Both the position numbers and the translations under genes were made by a program. A stretch of DNA of 38,140 nucleotides. Origin: CAYUNA01 sp047629355 (GTDB lineage: Bacteria > Bacteroidota > Bacteroidia > Chitinophagales > Saprospiraceae). The notes below the pieces were generated by a model, which saw nothing but the letters and a program-made list of their open reading frames with translations, was not told the origin of the DNA and made no database searches. Shown piece after piece: positions 6,209 to 13,735 of the stretch (positions within the stretch are counted from its first letter, which is position 1; each line of letters opens with the position of its first letter). The DNA is taken from the NCBI GenBank assembly GCA_047629355.1, contig JBLHWU010000028.1, forward strand, positions 1 to 38,140, written 5' to 3'.

Positions 6209-9112
6209 TTAATTAGTTATAAACTGACTTGGATTTCGTCCAAATTCTTTTTGAAACACCCGTGAAAAATAGCTTGGATCGGTAAAACCCACATCATAAG
6301 CGATTTCAGAGACATTAAATTGACCAGTTTTTAACAATTCAAGTGCTTTTTGCAGGCGATAAGAGCGGATAAATTGGGAAGGTGTTTTGTTCGTCAACGC
6401 TTTTAATTTTCGATAGAGTTGCATTTGGCTAATGGGAATAGCCAAAGCCAATTGAGTCACCCCAAATTCCGCGTCGCTGAGGTGTTCTTGGATGTGTTCG
6501 TGGAGTTTTTGCAGGAAGATATCTTCCACAGAAAGTTCGGCAGGTTTTTCATTTAAAATGGTAGAGTTAGTATAACGCAATTGTAATTGTTGGCGAATGT
6601 CCACCAAGTTTTTTAATTGAATTAGCAATTCTTCTTTGTCAAACGGCTTGGTTAAATAAGCATCTGCGCCATATTTCAACCCGTCCACTTTATCTGTTTG
6701 CGTAGCTCTTGCAGTCAGTAAAATGATGGGAATGTGGCTGGTTCGCTCATCTTGCTTCAAAGTTTCACACACTTCGTAGCCATTTTTTTCGGGCATCATC
6801 ACATCGCTGATAATGATGTCAGGAATGATTTCTACGGCTTTTTCAATACCTAATAAACCATTTTTGGCGGTGTGAATGTTGTAATCATTGTTTAAAATCG
6901 TTTTAATATAGGTGATAATATCTGAGTTGTCTTCAATGATTAATAATTCAGGAAAAGAAGAAATTAAAATTGGTTGAGTTTCCTTGGGCGTTTTATTTTC
7001 TTTTTTATTCTCATCAATAAAATGGATAGGTTGCTGTTCATAAAGTTCCACTTTTTGGACTTCCTTTTTTTTATCCAAAACCGTCGCTTTCATTTGTGCT
7101 TTAACGGGTAAATTCAGCGTGAATTCCGTTCCTTCTTTAGGTTGACTTTCCACTTCTATTTGTCCGTCCATCAACTCCACCAATTCTTTGGTCAACGCTA
7201 AACCTATGCCTGTCCCTTCTTCTTTATAATGCCCTGAATGATTAACTTGATAAAAACGGTCAAAAATATGGCTGATATTTTTTGGTGAAATACCGATGCC
7301 GGTATCTTTAATCTTCAATTTTAAAAAAGGCTGCCCATCTTGCTCGGTTTGATTGGCGTGAAAAATTATTTTCCCATCTCGCGGGGTGAACTTCAGCGCA
7401 TTTGACAATAAGTTATAAACGATTTGCTGTATTTTTTCTTCATCAAAATCCATCATTATCACTTTTTCTTCCGAATAAAAAAGCAAGCGAATATTTTTTT
7501 GCGTAGCTGCGGAATAAAAAGATTCGGTCAGGTATTGTAAATAAGCGATGATGTCTTGATGTATGTTATTTAGTTGCAACGTCCCCGATTCCAATTTTGA
7601 TAAATCCAGTAATTGGTTGATTAACCGCAATAGATTTTTGCTATTGCGCTGGATGAGTTTTTTCTCCTGTGAATGATTTTTTAGATTGTCACTCATGCCC
7701 ATAATAACGGTCAGCGGTGTGCGAAATTCGTGAGTAATATTGGTATAAAAACGTGCTTTAAACCCATTCAACTCTTTAAGGCGATTGGCTTCAATTTGCT
7801 TTTTCTCTTGAATTAATTGGCTTTCCTTCAATTTAAAATCCGCCTGTTGCTTGGCTTGCTCTTGCTTTCTTTGCCGATACGCCAACCCGAGAGAAAAAAT
7901 GATAACCTCAATAATTGTTCCTCCTTGCAAATAGAAAATGGAAAAATTAGTTACTGAAACTCGGGAAAATATAGTCAATATAGAACCGATACTTATCGCT
8001 GCAATACCTGCAATAATGAAGTATCCTTTTTTATCCTTGGTTTTAAATAGCGGGTATATCAAAGAACAACAAGTAACCATTACAAAAATAATATAAAATA
8101 TTGATACCGTATCTTCTATAACATTGCTGAAATTAGATAAATATAAAATAAAAACATCTAATAAAACTAGTGGGAAACCTAAGTAAATAACAATTTTATA
8201 GAATAATCCCCATTTAGGTAATAGCTCTTTTAAATCCAAAAAACTGCGAATAAAAGCTAGATAACACATCAAGCCTAAATAAATCGACAATTTCATAAAA
8301 ATCCAATATTGCGGATGATTAGGAAATAAATCTATGCCCAACCAATTCGTCAAGTCACCAGAAGTATAACCAGAATAAATCACCATCATAATTAGATAGC
8401 CAGAATAAAAAATAAAGCTGCGGTCTCGACCAAAAAAATAGACGATGAGGTTATATAAAAACATCATCAGTAAAAAGCCTAAATAAATCGCTTCATTAGT
8501 TTTGGTCTTCAACAAATCATTATAATAGCTTTCGAGGTTCTCCAAGTAAACATAAAAGGAAGGATTGATAGAGGCTCTTTCGCTGATTCCCCGAAAATAA
8601 ATAGTAACCACTTCCTCCGGAAGAAGTGCAATTTTCATCAGATTACCCTTAGTGGTTGGTACGAATTTTTTAGTACGTTCGGGTGTAAAGATACCATTGC
8701 GCTCTTGTCTCCATTTGCCGTTTCTATCTTGAGTGTAAATGTCCATCTCTGTCCAGGAAGTGGAGAAAGATAAAACCCATTCAAGGTGTTCTGCTGCATC
8801 GGGTAAGTGATTTTCGAGTTGAATTTTACCCCAATAATATTTATGGTTTTGAAGATTTAAGGTATGGTTTGGATAAGCCTGAAATTTATCTTGCAAATCA
8901 GATTGAAGAATATCTTCAATAGAATGTTTTGACGTAGCATCTTCTAAAATTTGAATATAGGATTGTAGTTGATAATAAGGTTGGTCTTTTTCTAAAGTGA
9001 AGATTTGGGAAGCAGAATCGCTAGTCGGAGGGGAGGTTTTATCAATTTGACAACTGGCAATCAACAGTATATATATTATCCCCCAATAGTATAAATGTCT
9101 TTTGTTTTTCAT
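6209..9112 (-). CDS. Hybrid two-component sensor: 7TMR-DISM, histidine kinase, receiver, AraC DNA-binding domain
   Basis: A one-protein two-component system of 967 residues. Order: N-terminal hydrophobic segment with a lipobox-like LIASC (Cys21); a DISMED2-type extracytoplasmic domain (about 40-205); about seven membrane segments of a 7TMR-DISM domain (about 208-410); a short coiled coil (about 415-455); HisKA with HEFRTPL (His near 461); HATPase with NLLSNALKFTP, DTGIGI and GTGIGLAL; a receiver domain with IIISDVMMPEKNGYEV (Asp near 769) and LTKPF; and a C-terminal AraC helix-turn-helix (about 865-967; YRKLKALTNKTPSQFIRSYR, GFTDPSYFSRVFQKEFG). In Bacteroidota such proteins sense an envelope ligand and regulate nearby genes directly. 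The adjacent SnoaL lipoprotein gene, which shares its leader motif, is a natural candidate target. The lipobox before a polytopic domain is unusual and may simply be the first membrane helix. Confidence 0.93.
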   Translation of the reverse strand: MKNKRHLYYWGIIYILLIASCQIDKTSPPTSDSASQIFTLEKDQPYYQLQSYIQILEDATSKHSIEDILQSDLQDKFQAYPNHTLNLQNHKYYWGKIQLENHLPDAAEHLEWVLSFSTSWTEMDIYTQDRNGKWRQERNGIFTPERTKKFVPTTKGNLMKIALLPEEVVTIYFRGISERASINPSFYVYLENLESYYNDLLKTKTNEAIYLGFLLMMFLYNLIVYFFGRDRSFIFYSGYLIMMVIYSGYTSGDLTNWLGIDLFPNHPQYWIFMKLSIYLGLMCYLAFIRSFLDLKELLPKWGLFYKIVIYLGFPLVLLDVFILYLSNFSNVIEDTVSIFYIIFVMVTCCSLIYPLFKTKDKKGYFIIAGIAAISIGSILTIFSRVSVTNFSIFYLQGGTIIEVIIFSLGLAYRQRKQEQAKQQADFKLKESQLIQEKKQIEANRLKELNGFKARFYTNITHEFRTPLTVIMGMSDNLKNHSQEKKLIQRNSKNLLRLINQLLDLSKLESGTLQLNNIHQDIIAYLQYLTESFYSAATQKNIRLLFYSEEKVIMMDFDEEKIQQIVYNLLSNALKFTPRDGKIIFHANQTEQDGQPFLKLKIKDTGIGISPKNISHIFDRFYQVNHSGHYKEEGTGIGLALTKELVELMDGQIEVESQPKEGTEFTLNLPVKAQMKATVLDKKKEVQKVELYEQQPIHFIDENKKENKTPKETQPILISSFPELLIIEDNSDIITYIKTILNNDYNIHTAKNGLLGIEKAVEIIPDIIISDVMMPEKNGYEVCETLKQDERTSHIPIILLTARATQTDKVDGLKYGADAYLTKPFDKEELLIQLKNLVDIRQQLQLRYTNSTILNEKPAELSVEDIFLQKLHEHIQEHLSDAEFGVTQLALAIPISQMQLYRKLKALTNKTPSQFIRSYRLQKALELLKTGQFNVSEIAYDVGFTDPSYFSRVFQKEFGRNPSQFITN

Positions 9113-9114
9113 GT

Positions 9115-9124
9115 TTTGTAGCAG
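9115..9124 (-). promoter_or_regulatory. Leader motif CTGCTACAAA
   Basis: On the coding strand the motif ends 2 nt before the sensor gene's ATG and is preceded by AATTAAAAAAAGCAGC. See the matching sites at 5570-5579 and 2798-2807. Confidence 0.4.
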
Positions 9125-9369
9125 CTGCTTTTTTTAATTCAAATATATGGTAAAAAAGGAGAAATAGTAATTTTGAACGATTTCATTTAGTCAAATTTTA
9201 AAAAATAATTGAAAATTAACCTCTGCTAAGGAGTTTCGACCGATGAAATCAATAAGAAGATTTGATTTGTTTAACAAAATCAAATGTAAGCATTTTTTAG
9301 TCCTTTATTTTCCGTAAAAGATTCTTTTAATAAAAGAACAAAAAATCTGGTTAATTCATATTTTATAAA

Positions 9370-9377
9370 TATTTTTG
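9370..9377 (+). promoter_or_regulatory. Candidate -7 box TATTTTTG for the Nudix gene
   Basis: TATTTTTG fits the Bacteroidota -7 consensus TAnnTTTG and lies 49 nt before the ATG at 9427. No convincing TTG-type -33 element is at the usual distance, so this is tentative. Confidence 0.3.
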
Positions 9378-9426
9378 TCGTGTTTCTAAATAACATCATT
9401 TAACAAAAGCAATTTAAAGCACCTAC

Positions 9427-9876
9427 ATGGCCAATAACACCACCTTAAAAGCACGGTTAATTTTATACAATCGAGGAAAGATTTTATTACTGAAACAGCA
9501 AAAGAAAAACGGAGGAAATTATTCTTTAGTCGGCGGTACAATTGAAGACAATGAGACGGCTAAAGAGTCTCTGATTCGAGAAAGTTTGGAAGAAGCAGGT
9601 ATTGTTTTGAAAAAGGAAAATCTGGAATTGGCGCATGTGCTGCACAAGCAAACAAAGAAGGGACAGCGGGTGACTTTTTATTTTAAAACTTCGCGTTGGG
9701 AAGGGAATTTACGGTCGCGCGAACCTGAAAAATTTCAGGGCGTGGAATGGTTTCATTTGTACAATTTACCGAAAAATTTGACGGGGACAGTGCGCCACGT
9801 TATGCGGCAATATCGAAAAGGAAAGGTCTATTCTGCTTTTAATGAAAAAAAAGCGAAACCAGAGGTTGAATATTAA
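9427..9876 (+). CDS. Nudix hydrolase
   Basis: A 149-residue cytoplasmic protein with a complete Nudix box at about residues 37-59: GTIEDNE at its start, then RESLEEAGI. The REx2EE glutamates that bind the metal are present; the position usually hydrophobic after RE is Ser. It opens with LKARLILYNRGKILLLKQ, typical of the Nudix first strands, and ends with a QGVEWFHLYNLP segment as in many NTP- or ADP-ribose-type members. Nudix enzymes hydrolyse nucleoside diphosphates linked to another group; the substrate cannot be read from the sequence. It is transcribed divergently from the sensor gene and is about 250 bp before the SGNH gene. It is probably a monocistronic housekeeping or sanitising enzyme. 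Confidence 0.9.
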   Translation: MANNTTLKARLILYNRGKILLLKQQKKNGGNYSLVGGTIEDNETAKESLIRESLEEAGIVLKKENLELAHVLHKQTKKGQRVTFYFKTSRWEGNLRSREPEKFQGVEWFHLYNLPKNLTGTVRHVMRQYRKGKVYSAFNEKKAKPEVEY

Positions 9877-9885
9877 AAGAAGGCG

Positions 9886-9912
9886 TCAGGTGTCAGAAAT
9901 TCAGGTGTCAGA
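9886..9912. repeat. Short direct repeat TCAGGTGTCAGA
   Basis: TCAGGTGTCAGA occurs at 9886-9897 and 9901-9912, a 15-bp period. A similar GTCAGAAG-type string (GGTCAGAAGTCAGACC, then CTGTCAGAAGCCAGAAG) lies at about 37908-37944, upstream of the glycosyltransferase. Confidence 0.5.
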
Positions 9913-10123
9913 GATAGTATTATTGAACTGCTGACCGCTAATTCCTTAAATCTAGTCTATCAAAAAAGAAGGTGATTATTTCTTTTGCTGTTTAAATTTT
10001 TCTTATTTTTACTAAATAAATTAGCTACACACTTACAATTCTAAGACTTTACTCCTCCGACTTTTTATTGAAAAGTATCTTGCAAATAATTGATAGTCAA
10101 TTGACTACGAAAATAAATATACT

Positions 10124-11233
10124 ATGTCTAAACCATTAACTAAAGGACGAAAACTACAATTTACTATAATTTCCTTACTCTTGGTGACGCTTTTGATTTG
10201 GGGTGTTGCAGAGGTTGTTTTTCGCGGACTCGTATATATGCGTAGTCAAAACTACCCAACACAAACTACCGAATTTGATGAAAAAATGGGCTGGCATGCC
10301 GTTCCAGATTTCACTTTTCAAGGGACTGTTCCTGATGGAAAAGGAAACGAATACGACCTCAATTTTAAGACCGACGAAAATGGTTTTAAGTATTTTGGAC
10401 GGCTGGACAATCCCGAAGACAAGCGATTATTAGTAATTGGCGACTCTTATACACATGCGATTGAGGTATCGAATGACAAGACGTATTACGGATTAATGGC
10501 GGATAGTTTGAAGAAATATAAGGTGGAATTGTTTGCTTATGGTGCGCGTGGAATTGGTACGTTACAACAATATATTTGGGCAGAAAAATGGTATGAAGAA
10601 ATCGAACCTGACGCTGTTTTATGGCAATTTTGTTTCAATGATATTTACAATAGTAGCTATGATTTGGAAAGTACCAGCTATTTTAATAACAATCGAAAAA
10701 TGCGTCCTTATTTAGAAAATGGGGAAGTGGTTTACAAAAATCCAGCGCGTCTCGGCATGGGCGGATTGCGGCAATTTTCGCTGTTTTTAGATTTTATTTT
10801 AACTAAAATGGAAGTGATTATCGAAGGCAATGACCATGAAAATCAGACGGCTTCGGAGGATTTAGTGAAAGGTCAACATACTGATTTTAAAAAGTATCAA
10901 GCTGCTTTGCAGACCTTCGATACAATGGTTAAAAAGATGAAAAAGAAGATGGATAAAGGGATGGCAATTCTCGCTTTTCCTGTCGATGATACGCAACCGT
11001 ATTTAGAGGATATGACCGCAATTTTTCAAAAAAATGGAATTCCGGTGGTGAAGCAAGTCCCCGCATTGGTTACGCGAGCAAGTGAAAAAGGGGCGTCTGT
11101 TTGGGCAAAAGACCAAGCGCATTGGAATGAAAATGGCCACGCGATTGCGTCGGAGGAAATTTGGAAATATTTAGAGCCGATTGTTCGGTATCCGGATTCT
11201 TTGTCGTTTGAAAAATATCAGGCGGAACATTAA
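10124..11233 (+). CDS. Membrane-anchored SGNH/GDSL-type hydrolase-like protein
   Basis: A 369-residue protein with one N-terminal membrane segment (about 12-34) and an exported remainder. It has the SGNH layout: block I GDSYTH with Ser108, a Gly-containing YGARG segment (about 139-143), an Asn in CFND (about 172), and the C-terminal DQAHW segment with Asp330 and His333 followed by NENGH. The domain begins after a WHAVPDF segment typical of Bacteroidota SGNH proteins that act on envelope glycans (acetyl transfer or esterase activity); the substrate is not predictable here. Its stop codon shares the TTAA at 11230-11233 with the convergent oxyR stop, so the two genes end on the same four bases. 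About 80 residues (210-290) are helical and lysine-rich and look like an inserted segment. Confidence 0.85.
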   Translation: MSKPLTKGRKLQFTIISLLLVTLLIWGVAEVVFRGLVYMRSQNYPTQTTEFDEKMGWHAVPDFTFQGTVPDGKGNEYDLNFKTDENGFKYFGRLDNPEDKRLLVIGDSYTHAIEVSNDKTYYGLMADSLKKYKVELFAYGARGIGTLQQYIWAEKWYEEIEPDAVLWQFCFNDIYNSSYDLESTSYFNNNRKMRPYLENGEVVYKNPARLGMGGLRQFSLFLDFILTKMEVIIEGNDHENQTASEDLVKGQHTDFKKYQAALQTFDTMVKKMKKKMDKGMAILAFPVDDTQPYLEDMTAIFQKNGIPVVKQVPALVTRASEKGASVWAKDQAHWNENGHAIASEEIWKYLEPIVRYPDSLSFEKYQAEH

Positions 11234-12150
11234 ATTTCCACCAAGTTTACTCGTTTATCTTGCTTCATTTCTTCAGGTATCGCCGCCAAAATATCCGTCT
11301 GCAATGCCTCAATTAACGCTCGCTTAATAAAATCTCGATGCGTCACTAGACTCACCTCTCGCACGGGGGCAGGTGGCTGAAAAGATTTCAATTTCTTCTG
11401 TCTTTTAGGAGATAAATACTGAATTGCCAATTCTGGCAAAATAGTCACACCATATTGATTGTCAACCAATTGTCGTAAAGTTTCAAGGCTTCCCGCGGCG
11501 TATTCTAACTGCATTGTTGACTGTTTGTGGATTTCACATAAGTTCATAATTTGTGACCGAAAACAATGCCCTTCTTCTAATAACCAAAGCTCATTTGGAT
11601 TCAAATCTTCAGGCAAGAGGTATTCTTTGTCAAAATCATGAGAGGCATAAACGAAGAAGGTTTCGTAAAAAAGGGGCGTTTCTTTAATTTTAGAATCCTT
11701 CAGCGGCGTCACTAAAATACCTGCGTCCAATTGCCCACGTTTTAGTTTTTCTGCCATCACTTCCGTTGTATATTCTGATATTTTTAAACGAATTTTAGGA
11801 TATTTTTTTAAAAAAGATTTGATAAATAAAGGGAGTAGATAAGGCGCAAGTGTTGGAATGATGCCTAATCGCAATTCTCCTTCTAAAATGCCTTTTTGTT
11901 GCGAAACAATTTCACTCAACAGGTTAGCTTCTTGCAATACTTTTCGGGCTTGTTCTATCAATAATTTGCCCGTTTCAGTAGGAATTAAGGGTTTTTTACT
12001 GCGGTCAAAAATTTTGGTATCGAGTTCCTCCTCTAATTTCTGTACCATCATACTGAGCGTGGGTTGCGTGACAAAACAGGATTTGGCAGCGTTGGCAAAG
12101 TGGCGGTGTTGGTCGAGGGCGACAATGTATTCAAGTTGAGAAAGATTCAT
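11230..12150 (-). CDS. oxyR: OxyR, hydrogen-peroxide-sensing LysR-type regulator
   Basis: A 306-residue LysR-family protein. The N-terminal winged helix-turn-helix is MNLSQLEYIVALDQHRHFAN, then AAKSCFVTQPTLSMMVQKLE. The effector domain contains EEGHCFRSQ...LC with Cys196 and Cys205, matching the Cys199/Cys208 redox pair and the GHC context of E. coli OxyR; GSLETLRQLV and GVTILPELA also fit. OxyR becomes active when peroxide forms the disulfide and then induces catalase, peroxiredoxin and thioredoxin-type genes. None of those lies beside it here, so it probably acts at distant sites. It stands alone and convergent with the SGNH gene. Upstream are tandem AAATCAATTT repeats and a TACATTTG box that could be its promoter and operator. 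Confidence 0.93.
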   Translation of the reverse strand: MNLSQLEYIVALDQHRHFANAAKSCFVTQPTLSMMVQKLEEELDTKIFDRSKKPLIPTETGKLLIEQARKVLQEANLLSEIVSQQKGILEGELRLGIIPTLAPYLLPLFIKSFLKKYPKIRLKISEYTTEVMAEKLKRGQLDAGILVTPLKDSKIKETPLFYETFFVYASHDFDKEYLLPEDLNPNELWLLEEGHCFRSQIMNLCEIHKQSTMQLEYAAGSLETLRQLVDNQYGVTILPELAIQYLSPKRQKKLKSFQPPAPVREVSLVTHRDFIKRALIEALQTDILAAIPEEMKQDKRVNLVEI

Positions 12151-12206
12151 TAAATCAATTTTATTTATGCAAATGTAGATAAAATCAATTTGACTGATGT
12201 AAATAA
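12151..12206 (-). promoter_or_regulatory. oxyR promoter region with tandem repeats
   Basis: On the coding strand a -7-like box TACATTTG (12170-12177) lies about 20 nt before the oxyR ATG. The sequence AAATTGATTT (read on the minus strand) occurs twice with TACAT next to each copy, giving a tandem repeat with roughly 29-bp spacing. This could be an autoregulatory site; no known OxyR consensus was tested. Confidence 0.35.
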
Positions 12207-12297
12207 TTGTAACATCTTTTGTGTTTGAAATTAGAGGAACTATTCAGGTAGCGGATATCTTAGCTAAAAAACGACTAAATCTTCAAAATACAACAAG

Positions 12298-12508
12298 AAT
12301 TAAGTGGCACTACGGTGAAAACTGCGGGTAAGTTTTAACAAAGGGAGTTTGAGGGAGAAAAACGGTTTTGCAAAAACCGTTTTTCTCCCTCAAGAACCTT
12401 TCCCGCATTGCCGTAGGCAATGCGTACTGTTTTTTTGAAGCTCTAAAATCTTACGATTTTTTCGCTTCTCATATTGACCCACACTTTTCACCGTAGAGCC
12501 AATTAAGT
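12298..12508. mobile_element. Small inverted-repeat element with 8-bp target duplication AATTAAGT
   Basis: AATTAAGT flanks the element on both sides (12298-12305 and 12501-12508). The ends are GGCACTACGGTGAAAA on the left and TTTTCACCGTAGAGCC on the right, so the inverted repeat is GGCnCTACGGTGAAAA. An 8-bp duplication with GGC termini is typical of the ISL3 family, so this could be an ISL3-mobilised non-autonomous element; that assignment is inference. The 195-bp body carries hairpin unit P copy B and no coding capacity. Confidence 0.75.
12341..12468. repeat. Composite hairpin element P, copy B (reference copy)
   Basis: Three hairpins occur in order. H1 (12349-12392) is a 21-bp perfect stem, TTGAGGGAGAAAAACGG... 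with its exact complement. H2 (12404-12424) is CGCATTGCC-GTA-GGCAATGCG. H3 (12437-12468) starts GAAGCTCTAAAATC and ends GATTTTTTCGCTTC, preceded by a T run. The unit starts with GGGAGTTTGAGGG. This layout is used to recognise the other copies. Confidence 0.85.
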
Positions 12509-12635
12509 AAAAGTCGTGTCTGTTACCTATATCGGAAATTAGGTAGTAGATACGACTTTTGTCAAATATTCAAGATGATTTTATAGAATAGAACTATAAG
12601 AATTAACGTGTCCGCTACCTGATTTAGTTCTAAAA

Positions 12636-13586
12636 CTACCGCTGCCGCACTATTTTCAAATAATGAACTTGCAAATCATTAATTTTTAAAGCAACAAAAT
12701 AATGACCATTCGGCAAGCTATCTTCTGGTGTCCAAACCGCTTCATATTTCTCTGCTGCCAACGTTTTTTCTTCCAAATTAGCCACCTCTCGCCCTTGCAT
12801 ATCATAAACCAATAAACTCACTTTTGATGTTTTAAAAACGCCATACTTAATGGTTACTTTATCAGAAAATGGATTAGGAGAGACCTTGTAAACGATACCT
12901 TTCTCCAAATGAATATCGCTTGTTCCTGTCATGATTCCTTCGCCATTAATGACAATATCCCAAGTGCCTTCAAGCTTGCCATCTGCGTTGGTGGTCAGCG
13001 GAATAATGCGATTGGTGGCGTCATAAGTACCGCTGGTAATCGAAGCTGCCGCATCGCTCGGTATGCTCGTATCACCTTCAAAATATAGCTGTGTCGTCAA
13101 TAATTCAAATCCAGGTGGTTTGATTTTGAAATGAATATGAGATGGGCGAAAATCATTACCATTCAAATATTTGCCCGGCATAACGGTTTCAAACATATAA
13201 AAACCTTGCGCATTTGACTCTGTAAAACCTCGTAAATTATACTCGTCATTGTCATATTGCCCCCCGTCATTCGCCTGCCAAACATCCACCACGGTCTCCG
13301 GAATAAACGCTGAACAATCCAAATTAAAGATTCGACCACTAATAATCATTCGCGTACCAGCTTCATCGGCTGCTGCCAATTGATGGTCTTCAATCATCGG
13401 TGGACTCTCGGTATAAAATGGCCCTGCGCCGTAATAATCCAGTGTCGTTTTATCGCAAGTCAACAACGGTTTTTCGTCTGTTGTACCCGCTGCTTTTGCT
13501 TCACAAGGATTGGATATAACACCGAGCGACAAAGCCGCCAAAGAAGTGTTTTTTAGGAATTGGCGACGGTTTTTACTGCTTTTCAT
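12636..13586 (-). CDS. Intradiol ring-cleavage dioxygenase-like protein with Tat signal and T9SS sorting domain
   Basis: I start the gene at the ATG ending at 13586 (316 residues): it directly opens a twin-arginine signal, MKSSKNRRQFLKNTSLAALS. An upstream TTG at 13658 would add 24 unlikely residues. The core (about 50-235) is an intradiol dioxygenase-type sandwich with PFYTESPP, VVDVWQANDGGQYDN, GFYMFETVMPGKY and RPSHIHFKI. The two tyrosines (in GQYD and GKY) and two histidines (in SHIHF) are in the positions that bind non-haem Fe(III) in catechol and protocatechuate dioxygenases. The last about 80 residues (VSPNPFSDKVTIKYG to YLKIVRQR) are a T9SS type A sorting domain. It is therefore predicted to be folded, Tat-exported, then secreted to the surface. 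The substrate is unknown; secreted relatives can act on lignin-like or other catecholic compounds. Confidence 0.88.
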   Translation of the reverse strand: MKSSKNRRQFLKNTSLAALSLGVISNPCEAKAAGTTDEKPLLTCDKTTLDYYGAGPFYTESPPMIEDHQLAAADEAGTRMIISGRIFNLDCSAFIPETVVDVWQANDGGQYDNDEYNLRGFTESNAQGFYMFETVMPGKYLNGNDFRPSHIHFKIKPPGFELLTTQLYFEGDTSIPSDAAASITSGTYDATNRIIPLTTNADGKLEGTWDIVINGEGIMTGTSDIHLEKGIVYKVSPNPFSDKVTIKYGVFKTSKVSLLVYDMQGREVANLEEKTLAAEKYEAVWTPEDSLPNGHYFVALKINDLQVHYLKIVRQR

Positions 13587-13658
13587 AATACTATTTTTTT
13601 TGCGGTTACCGAGGTGGCAACGACTGTTTGAGAATAGGTATTGTAACGTTTCTTCCAA

Positions 13659-13735
13659 GCAGTGGGTTTAGCCCACCATTTGGGTTTTGCTTGAAATAGA
13701 AGTTAATAAGGTACGCGGTGCGCTGAACCCACTGC
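13659..13735. repeat. 77-bp inverted-repeat element GCAGTGGGTTYAGC
   Basis: GCAGTGGGTTTAGC (13659-13672) mirrors GCTGAACCCACTGC (13722-13735) with one mismatch. It occupies the place where the 3' part of the broken LOG-like gene should be, next to a smaller palindrome (CGAAATTTCA with TGAAATTTCG, about 13747-13777). It may be a small mobile element that ended that gene. Confidence 0.5.

Larger units (their letters stand above)
9113..9426. other. Intergenic region between divergent sensor and Nudix genes
   Basis: No gene is supported in these 314 bp. There are two small A/T-rich palindromes: ATTTGATTT with AAATCAAAT (about 9260-9286), and GATTCTTTT with AAAAGAAC (about 9320-9339). The leader motif of the sensor gene is at its left edge and a candidate promoter box for the Nudix gene at 9370-9377. 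Confidence 0.5.
12245..12621. repeat. Palindromic element R, copy 1, interrupted by another element
   Basis: CAGGTAGCGG (12245) is mirrored by CCGCTACCTG (12612-12621). Inside is a second palindrome, AAAAGTCGTGTCTGTTACCT with AGGTAGTAGATACGACTTTT (about 12509-12560). This is the same outer-plus-inner layout as copies 2 and 3. The left half is broken at AATTAAGT by the element at 12306-12500. Confidence 0.6.

Noticed and set aside
9886..9912. Possible CRISPR-like repeat
   Set aside because: Only two short copies 15 bp apart and no spacer-repeat regularity; the window has no cas genes.
13587..13658. Earlier TTG start for the dioxygenase gene
   Set aside because: It would place 24 unlikely residues before the Tat signal; the ATG at 13586 directly opens the RR motif.
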